This document shows, in pieces, positions 23,101 to 34,689 of a stretch of DNA of 64,000 bases. The notes beneath the pieces were generated by a model that was given only the letters and a program-made list of their open reading frames with translations, had not been told where the DNA came from and did not search any database. How positions within the stretch are numbered: position 1 is the first letter of the stretch; each line of letters opens with the position of its first letter. The translations under genes were made by a program, and so were the position numbers. This DNA is from Sisyra terminalis (taxonomy: Eukaryota; Arthropoda; Insecta; Neuroptera; Sisyridae), in assembly GCA_958496175.1 (NCBI GenBank), contig OY292275.1, forward strand, positions 20,398,001-20,462,000, in the 5' to 3' direction.

Positions 23101-26100
23101 AATAAGTTGAAATTAAAAAAAAACAATGAAAATCAAATAGGAATAAATTCTGGACCAATTTTTGTAATGTTTCCAGCTCTTAAAATGTCTTTAAAATAAA
23201 TTAAAAAACCTATATTTCTTACAAATTGGTTCGTAATGCTGAGGACAAAATCTCCAGAATCATTTTTCTTGAACAAAACTTCATTAAAATACATGCAAAA
23301 TTGATTTCGTAATCTTATATGGCGGTTGATAGGTTTTAAGTATATTAAAATTATCTCTTATGTGCTCTTGAAAACCTGTTAAAAATATATATATAATAAA
23401 GATTTTAATAACCTCGCTTGTATTGATAAAATGTCTCAAAAAGTAAAAAAAGTAATTTTTGCGTACCAAAGCGAGAGGTACAATTTTGTTTAGAATTTGG
23501 TAACATAGAACACCTCTCGCTTTGATGAAAAAAAATTTTTAACTTTTTAATGCATTTTATTCCTACTAGCGTGGTTTTTAAAATCTTTTTTAAATATTTT
23601 CATTTTCTCCATTTTAGTCTTTCAATATATTGTTAATATCCATTTATATACGTTCATATTGGTATGCCTTGGAGTGTTATTCATTATATAAAATTCAATA
23701 CTTAAGTATAGTAGAACTATTAGTGGTTATTAAATTTTAAAATGGATTCATGCGTTGTCATTGAAAATAAGCAGTTGTGCCAAAATTCAGCACGATAAAG
23801 CACTCGGAAATAGGTGAAAAATAATATTATAAATTCCGTACCTACCTTACAAATTAACGACAAAGTGACCAAATAGAAGCGAAGTAAGAAAAAAACAACG
23901 TATAAATCTAAACAGTGCTTAGTATATTATAGTAAAATACTAATGTTTAGTTTTATGCCGAATAATAAAGCAATTACTATGTCTTTTTTCAATTTTTCTG
24001 AAACACATATTTCAATTTTTCAATATTTGTGACGATTCTATATCGCTAACATTGATGTCCCCATTGTTCATCCACCCTAAGGGGTAATTTTTTATCCCTT
24101 GGACAAAAGAGTGCCCATTCTGTCCATTGATAGTGGAGATGTTGACTGGGAATCCCCCATCATCGGATACGGAACCAAACGGGGTTTTCAAGGTTCTTTT
24201 AAAAGACTTGTCGCAGGTATCAACCAGTAAATTATAAACCTAATATCTGAAGTTTTTGTGAGTTTTTACGATTCTTGGCTATAGCCGCGATTAAAATATT
24301 GTAGTTTCTTTAGCACAGTTGATTTTTTTGTTTTGCCATTGTAGATAATTTTTTTAAGTTTCAAAATTATTCTTTCTATTCACGAAAAAATAAATTGATC
24401 TGAGTCATTCCACGAAATTTGCGTGTTATTTCCAAATTTTGTTTTCGACACCGTTTATCTCTGTTTCTCATAAAGTTTCGAGACTGTCTATCTTTTATTA
24501 TTCACATTGAGTCAATGTATATTTATTGATTTAATTAAAATACAATAGACGATGTTTGGATTACGGCCACGTTGAACGGGGATGGAGAATGATGGTTATA
24601 TGGGCTTTGGGGTGGTTAGATCGTGGTAATATAGCCATACTCTCGAATAAAATGAATCCTCCGCCATAAATGTGTGAACAAACAAGAGAGAACGAGTTTT
24701 TGAATTGAGGCAGTTACCAAAAATGGGGATGATGAAAGCCAAACATTGCTCGACATAGGGGGTGATAGTGAGGGGATGATTAATTTAAAAGTAGATTTTG
24801 TATGTTATAAATTTTGTTGAAAATAGTATGGGAGGACGAGTTAAAGAGGCAACGGGGGGTTTCACGTGTTAAAATTAGTTTTACCAATGAAAAACGAATA
24901 AAATGATAGGTATTTGTTTATTATAATTTTGAATTATAATATAATAATAATGGAAACATCACATTTCCCACCTCATTGATCGAGAAAAAAAAAACAATTA
25001 TTTGATGGTAAACGATAAATAAAAGCTTTTAAAAATTGAAGATAAAATATAAAAATGGAAAAAATAAATAAAAAGTTTACATGAAAGAAACAAATAATTA
25101 ACGAAAATGTAAAGAGTAGTTACTCTATTTAAAAAGAAATATATCTTGGAAAAATTTGCTTCTTTGGAGAAATTGAAATTTTTATTTGCGAAAAAAATAT
25201 GAACATAAACTCGGTGGTAGAAAGGAGACAAACACGGGACAATGAAACAGAGAGGGAAAATCGTTGAAGGGAAAAGAGAAACATTTTTCTCAGGATTTTA
25301 ATTTTCTTTCTGTCTGTGTTTGTACGATATATATATTATTTCGTGAAAATTGCATCGTTCATCCCTTCACTTTCTTATTTTGAAATCCGATCCAACCCTT
25401 CCTAACCACTAAAAGCTCCCGTCCTGGATCCCCGTTTCAAGTTTGTATTCTCAAGAATTTAAAGGAAAAAAAAATCTTCCGAATAGTGACGCAATGCAGG
25501 TGGCGGGGTGGAAGAATGGGAAATGTACAGTTGCACTATCCCATGCATAATGTGCGAATGAGACAGTGGATTCGATTTGAAATTACATTTAAATTCTAGA
25601 TTTTTTCATTCCGGTTGCGATGTGTTACAATAAGTACGGTTGGCTTCCCGGAATCTCTTTACTTATTTCAGGGTTTTTTTTTGTATCGTCTATGTCGATA
25701 GTTTTCTGTAGCTTGTGCTTTCAAGGCAATGATTTTCACCGTTTTCTCAAAGTTTTTCAATGTAAAAATCATCCCATTCTCGCCCCATCACAGGCCACAA
25801 CCCCTCATACCCATCCCTGTAAATATCCCATATACGTTCTATATGATATTGTTTTCCGTGTGCATTTTCATCTTGGTGCGGTCTCTTCTCTTTTGCTCTC
25901 CAGTTCTGCCAACTGTAAACATGATAATAACGACCACAAATCTTAAACAAGTAAAGTAGTTGCTCCGATGCTCAAACAATCTTTTTCGCCATATTTACTT
26001 CAAGTTGAAAATAACCTTTACACTTTTGTCTCATGCTTTAATTTTCTCGTCTTGATCCAATTCTTCGCAACTGAAAACATCACTCAAGAGTTAAGAAAAG

Positions 26101-26717
26101 ATAAATTCTTTATTGAAAATTCTAATAAAAAACTAATGTGTTTAGTATAACCGACCCAAAAACTTTGCTGAAATTTATTGTTAGAGAAATAAACTTGTGT
26201 TCGACAGCTGCAACAAACATCAGCATTATATCATTGTCATATCTCTGAAATTCCTCATTATCCGCAACTATCGCATCAATCCCGATTGCAATACACGTAA
26301 ACTTCAAATGTGTTAATGAGGATATTCTGTATCAACCAACCACTCGAACCCTTTCCCGTTGCCAACATCCCTCTCTTACCCTATTATGATAGAATCTGTT
26401 TTCCACTTGTAAAAGGCACCCCACGTTGAGTGAGGATAGATGATTCCATCGTTCATGTAACTACTACATTTTGGAATACATCCGGGATCTAGATAGATGC
26501 AGAATAAAATTTATTCAAACTCTTCAAAAAATATTTATTACATTTCATTCTTCATTTGTTAACATCATATGCATCTTAAAATTACAAATTATAACGCGGA
26601 AAATATATTACTTATAAGTGCTTTTTTAAAATTTAATAATTGAAATTGTTTCTTTGTTATTACTTATCTTAAAAAATTAAAATATAAATATAAAGCAGTA
26701 TAAAAAGATTCTTAGAC
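20120..26717. other. Long unique stretch without a recognised gene
   Basis: No gene is recognised over 6.6 kb. G+C-richer patches at 24540-24860 and 25260-26470 have open frames (for example 25620-25946 plus), but the frames overlap on both strands and show no known motif. A coding-looking patch lies at 24081-24230 (see findings) and a hairpin at 23437-23549 (listed). Conserved non-coding DNA of a large intron or intergenic region is a reasonable guess. Confidence 0.4.
23437..23549. repeat. Long hairpin with a perfect 13-bp core
   Basis: 'caaagcgagaggt' (23467-23479) faces its perfect reverse complement 'acctctcgctttg' (23512-23524) across a 32-base loop. The arms continue outward imperfectly as AT-rich sequence (left from 23437, right to 23549), giving a stem of about 38-43 positions. 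It could be a very small MITE or a transcribed hairpin. No second copy is seen in the window. Confidence 0.6.
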
Positions 26718-26966
26718 CAGGGCTTGCTTGCGAGCCGCACGTGACCCACTTGACCATTTTGCCGGTCCTCAAGATTAAGCACACTTTTACAAAATATATT
26801 TATTTTATAATAGTCAAAGGGGTGAAAACTAATTACTTAAAAATATCTCCAATAAATTAAAACCTAACATGGAGACATATAATTTTTATATATGTGGCCC
26901 ATGGAGTTATGTTGCAATTCCAAAGTGTTATTATCCCACAATGTTATTTACGTTGGTTACCCTTTG
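26718..26966 (+). mobile_element. hAT-like MITE, family 2, copy 1
   Basis: The left end 'cagggcttgcttgcgagccg' and the right end, read inward, 'caaagggtaaccaacg' resemble each other and the CAGGGGTGGCCAA-type hAT terminus. The inside matches 29565-29831 in order: 'cttttacaaaat', 'atagtcaaaggggtgaaaa', 'catggagacatataatttt', 'gagttatgttgcaattccaa'. The length is 249 bp with no coding sequence. The flanks do not show a clear 8-bp duplication. Confidence 0.75.
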
Positions 26967-29564
26967 GTTTAACTATGATCTTTATAATGGACTAAAAGTT
27001 GTTTAATCTCCAAAAATAACTACTGAGCTTTCAATTGCATCTTAAAAATAATTAATGATAGTATTTAGAATGTATCATAGTTTTGTAGCGATCACTACTG
27101 TTGCAAAATGATTTATTATCCTGAAGATTATTTATTAGTTTATTACACGTTTAAAACTCATCAATTTATTTTTTTCATTTTTGGTTAGTTACTATTTTTC
27201 AAATTTAAAAGAGTTCAGAATTTTCAACCAAAATTGTTCACAACGCTTCATAAAGTTATAAAAAAACAAATTGAAAAAGTTTCTTCCTGCGAATAATAGA
27301 AAAAATAAAACGTTTTGCAAATTCCAATTTGCAATAGGTATGAGAACATTGATCTTCAAATCACCAGAACTTATTCACAATTCTTTATTACTACCAGTAA
27401 ATGTTAGGTATAAGAATCGAAAGTATAAAATAAATCACAAAGAAAGATGTTTTTGGCTTTAGGATTATATTTTAAACTCAAGTAAAGTTTTTAGCTATTA
27501 ATTTAAACATTTATTATGTTTTCACGCAAATAATTTTTATTCTTATAAACATTAAAAAAATTAATATCCCTTCGTTAATTTTTTTTTTTCAATTTTTAGA
27601 AACTCAAACCATTTTGCTACAATTTATTCTATGTTTAAAAGGCTTTTGGACCTTAACAAACAAACGCTTTATAGAAAAAGATAACCAGCTGATATCAACA
27701 AATTTGCCTAAGCGGTATTATTTCAACATTATATTTTATCGATAAATTTGTTGTGTTATATTTTGAGTTGTAATATGTCATGCAAAATATGATTCAGTAC
27801 TTATAATTGTTTCAACTAAAAAATATTTATATCTTAAAAACCCAATTTTGATGTCAGAAGAACCAAAAAATTAATTATCGCCTTTTTTCATTTTATTTTT
27901 AAGACATTGTTTAGGTTGCTTAGAAGAAAATAACAAGTAATAACAAAAATTTGAAATTAATTTAAATTATAAAAAAATTATAAAAAATTATAAATTATAA
28001 AAAATTTAAATTATAGATTGTCTACTATTAAAGCCATGTCTCTCTACTCTAAAATTTTGATTTGAAAAATTCGATTAGGGCCTTATTAATGAAAATATGA
28101 AATTTGAAATAAGGACATTTTGTTAGTTGTAATAAATAAACATCCAGAAAATAGATCAAAAGTATGTCTATGTAGAGCTTTGAAATTCATAATTTTTTAA
28201 TATAAATGTTATTAGCTTTTTACTGTCCAAATTCAAATCAAATTATATAAATCCTGAAAAACATTATAAGTCTTATATGAGTGGCAAAAATATAATTACT
28301 TTTTACGACGTCAAATGAAAAGTACAAACCAATTAAGTAAATTATTGGTAGTGTAGTAACATTTATAAATACAAGTTCAGAACAGATCAGCAGTGATACA
28401 AATGTATTTTTTATAAGTATCTATATTTTATGTAGCGTGACATATCCATTTTGTATAACTTTATGTATTAATAAAGGATGCTAGATTGGTCAATTTATTT
28501 TTTTCACCCCAAGGGTAGATTCAAATGATTTACGGATAAAAATGATAAAATTGTGACATCTGATTTGTAACTTCTATGTAATTTTTTTGATACGTTTTTA
28601 AATGAAATTAAATATTCTCGTAAAAATCATGTTACGAACAAATGAATTTTTTAACTTTGTATATTAATTTTTTAATAATATTTGGTGCAATTCTGACATT
28701 TACTTCATTAATTGTTTTTCCATCAATCAATCAATGATTGGCCAGTCCATCAATCAAACAGCCTTTATGTTTTGCGTTAATGAAGCGTGATGAGAAACGA
28801 TGGTATGGATGATAGGACGATAAACGGGAGACGACATTTCACCTCGACATGGCGTGACGTTTAGGCCTCTCATCCTTCCAATCAACATAATTATAAATTC
28901 GTTCAGAGAGACATTGATCGGTTTTAGTTTGAAATGGAAATTTTAACTGTTTCGTTACTCTCAGTATTCAGCCAAGTTCTACCCCTATAACAATAAGATC
29001 AGTAAATTGCACCCTTACCTCACACCAGCAATACGAAACAATCAAATTTGCTACGAGCCGACAAACGTGTAAAATGGAATTGATGAATTCTTAAAATCAC
29101 TTTGTATGAAATTGTTTTTCATATAGGCAGACTTAAACTTTAAAACTCACGCATAAAATTTCGGAGTTACGAGCTTAAGTTTTAATGGTTTCAATTTTAG
29201 TTTTCCAATATTTAAAGTTTTCCCCTAAAACTTTCCTCTTAAAAAAATAATTACATTGAAACTTAACCGTGACTATAATTCGAATAATTTTAGTTATAAA
29301 AATGAACCAATCTTATCTTTATCAGTTTAAGCCAAAGCCTTTATGTTAATGAACTATTTATATATATATATATATTGCCTTGATATCTACCTCAAATTGA
29401 ATACATCGTTGTAGGCTTAATTATGTCACAAATTGCCAACATTTCAGTGGTTGAAGGAAAAATGATTGAAATAATTTATGTTGAACTTATCCTAGCCGGG
29501 TCTATCAGATATCATTCATCCTTCAGAATTAAGAGATTAAAAGTTGAGAATCTAGATTCTAGAT
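26967..29564. other. Unique DNA with simple-sequence tracts
   Basis: No gene is recognised. 27955-28016 is a run of attataaaaa-like units, and about 29356-29376 is a (TA)n tract. 28730-28960 is distinctly less AT-rich and could be a conserved non-coding segment. The 63-codon frame at 27271-27462 has no known motif. Confidence 0.4.
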
Positions 29565-29831
29565 CAAGGGTGGACAATTCATGGGTCGTATAAAGCTCGT
29601 CTTCATCATTTATTTTTTCGGCCCGCGAAATTCATTCACTTTTACAAAATGAATATTTTAATAATGACCAAAGTGGTGAAAATCAATAGGTTTATTAAAA
29701 ATGGCCACGTGTAAACAGTGTTATCTAAATTCAATATGGAGAATTGGAGATTATGTAATTTTATATGTGTCTTGTTAGTTATGATGCATTTCCAAAATGA
29801 CCCGTAATATCATTTCTTTTGGCCACCCCTG
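29565..29831 (+). mobile_element. hAT-like MITE, family 2, copy 2
   Basis: The terminal inverted repeats are 'caagggtggacaattc' (left) and, read inward from the right, 'caggggtggccaaaag'. The interior aligns with 26718-26966. The 267-bp element carries no frame. Its right end abuts repeat D copy 1, whose text continues as 'aatgaactaagcaaac'. No matching 8-bp flanks were found, so the copy may have lost one side. Confidence 0.8.
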
Positions 29832-30320
29832 ATAATGAACTAAGCAAACTGCGGCAGTGTCTGTGTTAGATATTTTGGAAGAGAGACCTATATATACAAA
29901 ATTTTTCTTCTCTGGTGTAAGGTAATATAAAAGAAGTTATTCCAATCATGGAATGCATGATGGGAAATGTATCAAGATGTAACGCCATCACAAGTGGGTC
30001 TAAAATACTTACTTATCGAAATTATGTACTTTTATACTTACTGTTGAAGTTAGTACTTTACACATTTCCTATCATGCGTCGCATGATTGGAAAACCATCT
30101 TTTATAATACCTTAGGTACTCTAGTGTAGGTAACTGAAGCAATCGAAACAAGTAAAATCCAAGCGCTTGTTTCAATCGCTTATTTTTATAGGCTGGCAGT
30201 TATCGGCACTCAATAGCCAGTTGTTGTTTTTAGTTACCATAAAAACTGTACCCACGTAGACGGCGCTTCGTACGCCACGCTAAATCATTTCTATTTGACG
30301 TCATATTCATGGTCTATCCA
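29832..30320 (-). repeat. Repeat D, copy 1, interrupted
   Basis: This is the reverse-strand counterpart of 40008-40452. 30119-30320 carries 'aagcgcttgtttcaa', 'ttgttgtttttagttaccat', 'tctatttgacgtcatattca' and 'ggtctatcc', matching the reverse complement of 40008-40375. 29832-29918 matches the reverse complement of about 40366-40452 (agaccag/ctctggt, tttgcttagttcat). The two halves are separated by the 200-bp foldback element at 29919-30118. No function is known. Confidence 0.8.
29919..30118. mobile_element. MITE with long inverted arms and 9-bp duplication, MULE-like
   Basis: The outer ends are 'aaggtaatataaaagaagtt' and, read inward from the right, 'taaggtattataaaagatgg'. Both continue with 'ttccaatcatg' and 'gcatgat(g/a)ggaaatgt', giving arms of about 50 bp. 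The element sits inside repeat D and is flanked by ctctggtgt (29910-29918) and ctctagtgt (30119-30127), 8 of 9 identical. The unoccupied copy of D at 40 kb has a single such site. A 9-bp duplication with long arms suggests the Mutator-like superfamily (inference). Confidence 0.8.
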
Positions 30321-30332
30321 CCTAAACATATC

Positions 30333-30557
30333 GGCTCATGTGTACTTTAGCACACCCACAATCTGACAACGTTGCATTTTCAACTTTGTTTTTAATTTAA
30401 TTCGCGATATTTTTGTTACTTCAATTCTAATATAGTATAATTCATTCTTTTGTGGTTAAATTTTCATTATGGGCCGATTTATTCGCGAATTAAATTAAAA
30501 AAATAGTCGAAAATACAACGTTGTCAGATTGTGGGTGTGCTAAAGTACACTTGAGCC
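30333..30557. mobile_element. 225-bp MITE with perfect 8-bp target duplication, family 1 copy 1
   Basis: The arms are about 80 bp. The left begins 'ggctcatgtgtactttagca' and the right, read inward, 'ggctcaagtgtactttagca'; both then read 'cacccacaatctgacaacgt'. The flanks are identical: aacatatc at 30325-30332 and again at 30558-30565. There is no coding sequence. An 8-bp duplication fits hAT, P or Merlin-type transposases. The GGCTCA start is not the usual hAT CAGGG, so the superfamily stays open. Confidence 0.92.
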
Positions 30558-30577
30558 AACATATCAATAGTCTATAG

Positions 30578-30901
30578 CAGGGGTAGGCAAACTTAATACT
30601 AGTGTGATAGACAATAATTTTTCTTATTTTTACGCGTTGACTTCTAAAAATGGGTTAAATTAAAAACAAATACAAATTTAAAGAAAGAATGAGTTGAAGG
30701 AAGTATTAGAAGCACTATTTGGGAATCGGCAATATTCGTTGTAGAATAAGTGCGTGTTAAATTTTAAATTCAAGTTTCATTGTCTGCTAAATTTTTAGTA
30801 CACATTTTAAATAAAAATATTTGAAATTTAATTCAAAAATTATTTATAATGTCTAAAATCGACTATCAATCTGTTCGCGATCCACCGTTTGCTCATCTCT
30901 G
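30578..30901. mobile_element. hAT MITE with perfect 8-bp target duplication
   Basis: The left terminus is 'caggggtaggcaaac' and the right, read inward, 'cagagatgagcaaac' (12 of 15 identical), the classic hAT terminus shape. The flanks are identical: gtctatag at 30570-30577 and at 30902-30909. The length is 324 bp without a frame. A third gtctatag lies at 30926-30933, within a small local duplication. It begins only 12 bp after the previous MITE's duplication. Confidence 0.93.
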
Positions 30902-30909
30902 GTCTATAG

Positions 30910-33900
30910 AGACCGTCTAGAGATGGTCTATAGGCAAGCTACACAACATGGTGTACTAGTGAGTAGTAGGCTTTAGGAAAATTCGCATCACAAATAAAGA
31001 TATTCGTTTTGAAAATATACTGAACTGAGAAATTTTATAATTTTTATCAATTGTATAGCTTAATGATTTGTTAAAATAGTTCAAACTAAAACATAGGTAT
31101 GTAAGTACCCGTGACTTCTCAGAATTTACAGCTGATAAACCTTATTTTATTTGTAATATAGGTATCTGAAAATAATCAACAATAGAATGTTTAAAAAAAT
31201 AATATTTAAAGGTCAATTTTTGATAATAATTGTACCAAGGCATCCTCATCAAAGATTTAGAACCTAATTCTAATAAATCTTTCAAAAAAAGCAAATATTG
31301 ATTAGTGATTGAGTTTTATAAATTAAAGTTATAAAACGCAATGGCCTAGGAAATTAAAATAATGAAATTTAACTGATTGTCGGTATGGGAAAAATCGGTG
31401 AATTAATAAAATCTGTAGAAGATATATCGCACAATGGATATATGCGTTGATGAATATAAATCGTGGATGTGCTAAATTGCGTAAGGCCCCAGTTGTCAGA
31501 GAATCGTTATCAATAAATTTCACCTTTATTTTGTACTATATGTAATACAAACTATCAAACTATATAGATTTTTATACCCTCTTAAACATAGATTGCAATG
31601 AGACCCAACTCAGTGGTCAACTAGATTGGAGAAAGGGTCAGAGAACAAAGTCTTTTCCAGAAAATGCCAATAGTTGATTTCTGGTTTATCTAGAGTTTCA
31701 ACACTAATTTAAAAGCTAGCCAATTTCGTTTAGTAATGACTAACAGAAAGAATAGCCCCGGAAATTACTATCAGTTAAAATACTACTAAGCAAATCCTTG
31801 TAGATTAAGCAGTAAATAAAATTTATTATATCTTGGTGTATTTGATTTTTGCTCAATTACACAAACAAATCGTAATACGTTTATCAATCAATTTTATTGA
31901 GACATTGAACAAAAATGTTTCCTCAAAAAATTAGATAACTAACCACCGTTGCCCCTAAGATAGTAATTTACAATTGACAAGAGGAAATTATTAATTTAAT
32001 CGTAAACTCGACAATATAAGGATGTTACATGGTCATTAGAGTTTCAACCGGCAATAATGTTCAAACACCGCAAATGGAAGTTTAATTATTTGCTTTTGTT
32101 GTTTGAGGTTAAATATTTTGTGGCTTTAAATTAAATAAAGGGGTGGAGATTTGAACAACGAGATTTCATAATGTAACAATGTAATTTGAGCGTTTTTAAA
32201 CTTTATTTTATTTTTTTATTCTGCCTCCTCCATTGTGATAATTAAAATAAATTAACTACATATATTCAAGATCATTAAATTGACTTTAATCCATAAGCTG
32301 CGTCAAATGATGAAATTTCATAAGATTATCACCCCTTCATTTCATTTATCTCGCGATGTAATTATCCGGGATTATTAATAAACCTGTACAAGATGTCGAA
32401 AACAAAGCTCTAGTGAAAGCTCTTTACATTTTTGAAGAAAACGTACAGAATCGAATATAATAGTCTAGAAGTTGAAGTCTATCGATTTTTGTGTTTTGAT
32501 GAATATTATTATAATATACTGTTTATTTTTTTTATTTAAAAAAGTCAGCATTATTGTTTTTAAATTAAACATTTAGTTAATAAAGTGAATAAAAATAATC
32601 GAACCAATGAATACAATTTCAAAAGCATGAGTAATTGATATTTGGTGAAGTTAATTCAGTTAACAACTCTATTACATGCTGGAATCAATATACATATTTA
32701 ATGAATCCCTAATTAAAATTGCTTCAAATTTTGCTTAAATGCACTTGAATTAATATTCGAGTTCCTATGGAATAGTTTCCATTTTTATTCTCTCATCCCC
32801 CGTAGTCTATCGACATCTACGTTTCCAGTTTTGACCCACATTGCCTGTTTATTGTATCGTTTTAATATTTTAAACTCTTAATTAAATGAAAACTGTGCTA
32901 CGTCGGTAGGGGATGTTTTAATATCTTATTTTACAAAATTGTTGCACCATTTTCAAATTTTCTATTTAAAGTAAGAAGTGGAGGAAAATGGAAGAAAGGA
33001 AACGATAATATTATGTTGCAACTTTTCCAAACAACTTCAAAGTGGAGTAAAACACTAATGAATGTTTTAATATTACGCTTTTAATAATATCGAACCAAAA
33101 AAAGCAAGAAAAAAAACATAACTCAAAAATAGTTAAAAGAAAAAAGGATTAATCGTTAAAGCTCTCTAAATAAAATTGTTAATTAAAAAGTTGAAAAAAT
33201 GGTATAGAAAGTTTTACAAAAAAAAAAGAAAAAGGAAAATTTATAAAAAAAAATTCCTACGTTTTTCCTCCTTTTAATTTCAATTTAAAAAATACGATCG
33301 GCTTTATTTAAAACTGTAAACTTCCATGTTTATTTGTATACATGTACAAAAAAAGCTCACAAACAAAAAGAAAACGAGCTGTTCGATTCGTTGATGCAAA
33401 CCAGGCGTGCTTTAAAATTCACGTGCAAGTTACATTCATGTAGATCTGATAAAAATAAATTTTGCACGCGAATAATAAACGCATAAAGTGCATTTATGCA
33501 GCATGCAAACCCGGTGGGTAGCATGGTGAACGATGCACAATTGTATCACATGGTAACCCTCTTTCATGATTTCATGGCATTTTGTAATCGTGTATAGTAT
33601 ATGTTTGTTCAGGCTTCCAATGAAAATCAACGTAAATTTATAACGCCGTCGATTCGGCTTCTTGGAAATCAAGATTGAAAACTACTTGAATCAGGACTTG
33701 ACTCTCTTCCAGAAATAACGTCGAAAGAAAAAACGAAATGATGGGAAACTAACACGGGAAGTTTCGTGTTTAGCATTCAGTTTTATCTGATTTCGATCTA
33801 GTAAGAAATGGTCGTAAATTCCCACTTATCCTTCAGATTCTTCTCCAGTTATTTTTTACTTACATACATTAAAATCCTAATAATCCTGTACTTACACAAC

Positions 33901-34184
33901 TTGTCTCTTTCAATTCCCTGCTTGAATAAAAACGATTGTCTTTATTCTAAACATATATAAAATTGAAGGTTCTATTTCTTCATATTCATTTTAACCCATT
34001 TTCTGGATAAATAGTCTTAAAAGTCCTTATTCAAAATTCTTTTTGATTTTTTTTTGTCGGCTTATATGCCTTCTTTTAAAGGGATTCTTGCGTCTGATGG
34101 GCTTAAAAATCGTTTTTTTGCATTAATTTCTTCCTCAATATATCTAGAATATGGTGTTAAAGTGATTTTTTTAAACTGAAAGTT
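30910..34184. other. Unique DNA, no recognised gene
   Basis: No gene is recognised. Frames at 31329-31523 and 33436-33672 (both minus) have no known motif. 31930-32420 and 33290-33850 are slightly less AT-rich and could be conserved non-coding DNA. Confidence 0.4.
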
Positions 34185-34665
34185 GTTATGAAGATACAGT
34201 CGTTACAAAGAAACAAAAGTCGTTATAATTTTAAACTTATTTCAAACTTTAAACGCGTTTTTCTCAAAACTGTGTTTATTAAATATGCCACCCTCATACC
34301 TCAAAAACGGTTTGACCAACAGACTTTTAATTTATAGGGTAGATTCAACTCATATAGACGCACTAAATGAGCTAAAATTATCAAAAAGTCAAAAATATTT
34401 CTATTTTTTGTAACAACAAAAATATAACAAACAAAAAAAACGTGAAATTGCTACTTCCTTATTAGAAGTCTGACAAAAATCTTACTATCCTTATTTTCAA
34501 TTGGTTCTAGCTCATTTCAAGCTTTCCAAGCTTTGAAGTTTGGAAGCTAATAAGTATAATCACCGCGTTTTTTTACTTGAAAAATACTTGAAAATATTTT
34601 TTTTTTACTTGATAATGATAAATGATAAGCTAATCTGCCGAAATCATGGAGACAGAGAGCGTATA
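34185..34665 (+). repeat. Repeat C, copy 2
   Basis: It matches 15808-16215: 'agatacagtcgttacaaa', 'acaaaagtcgttat', 'aaacgcgtttttctcaaaac', 'acggtttgaccaac', 'cttttaatttat', 'gtagattcaa', 'agaagtctgac' and 'ggttctagctc'. The copy is longer in the middle by A-rich insertions. A 95-codon frame at 34540-34827 overlaps its end and is not conserved with copy 1. Confidence 0.75.
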
Positions 34666-34689
34666 TTTTTTGGAGACCGGTGTCTTTGG

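Noticed and set aside
25620..25959. Plus-strand frames of 108 and 76 codons with an opposing minus frame
   Set aside because: Three frames overlap over the same bases and none shows a known domain.
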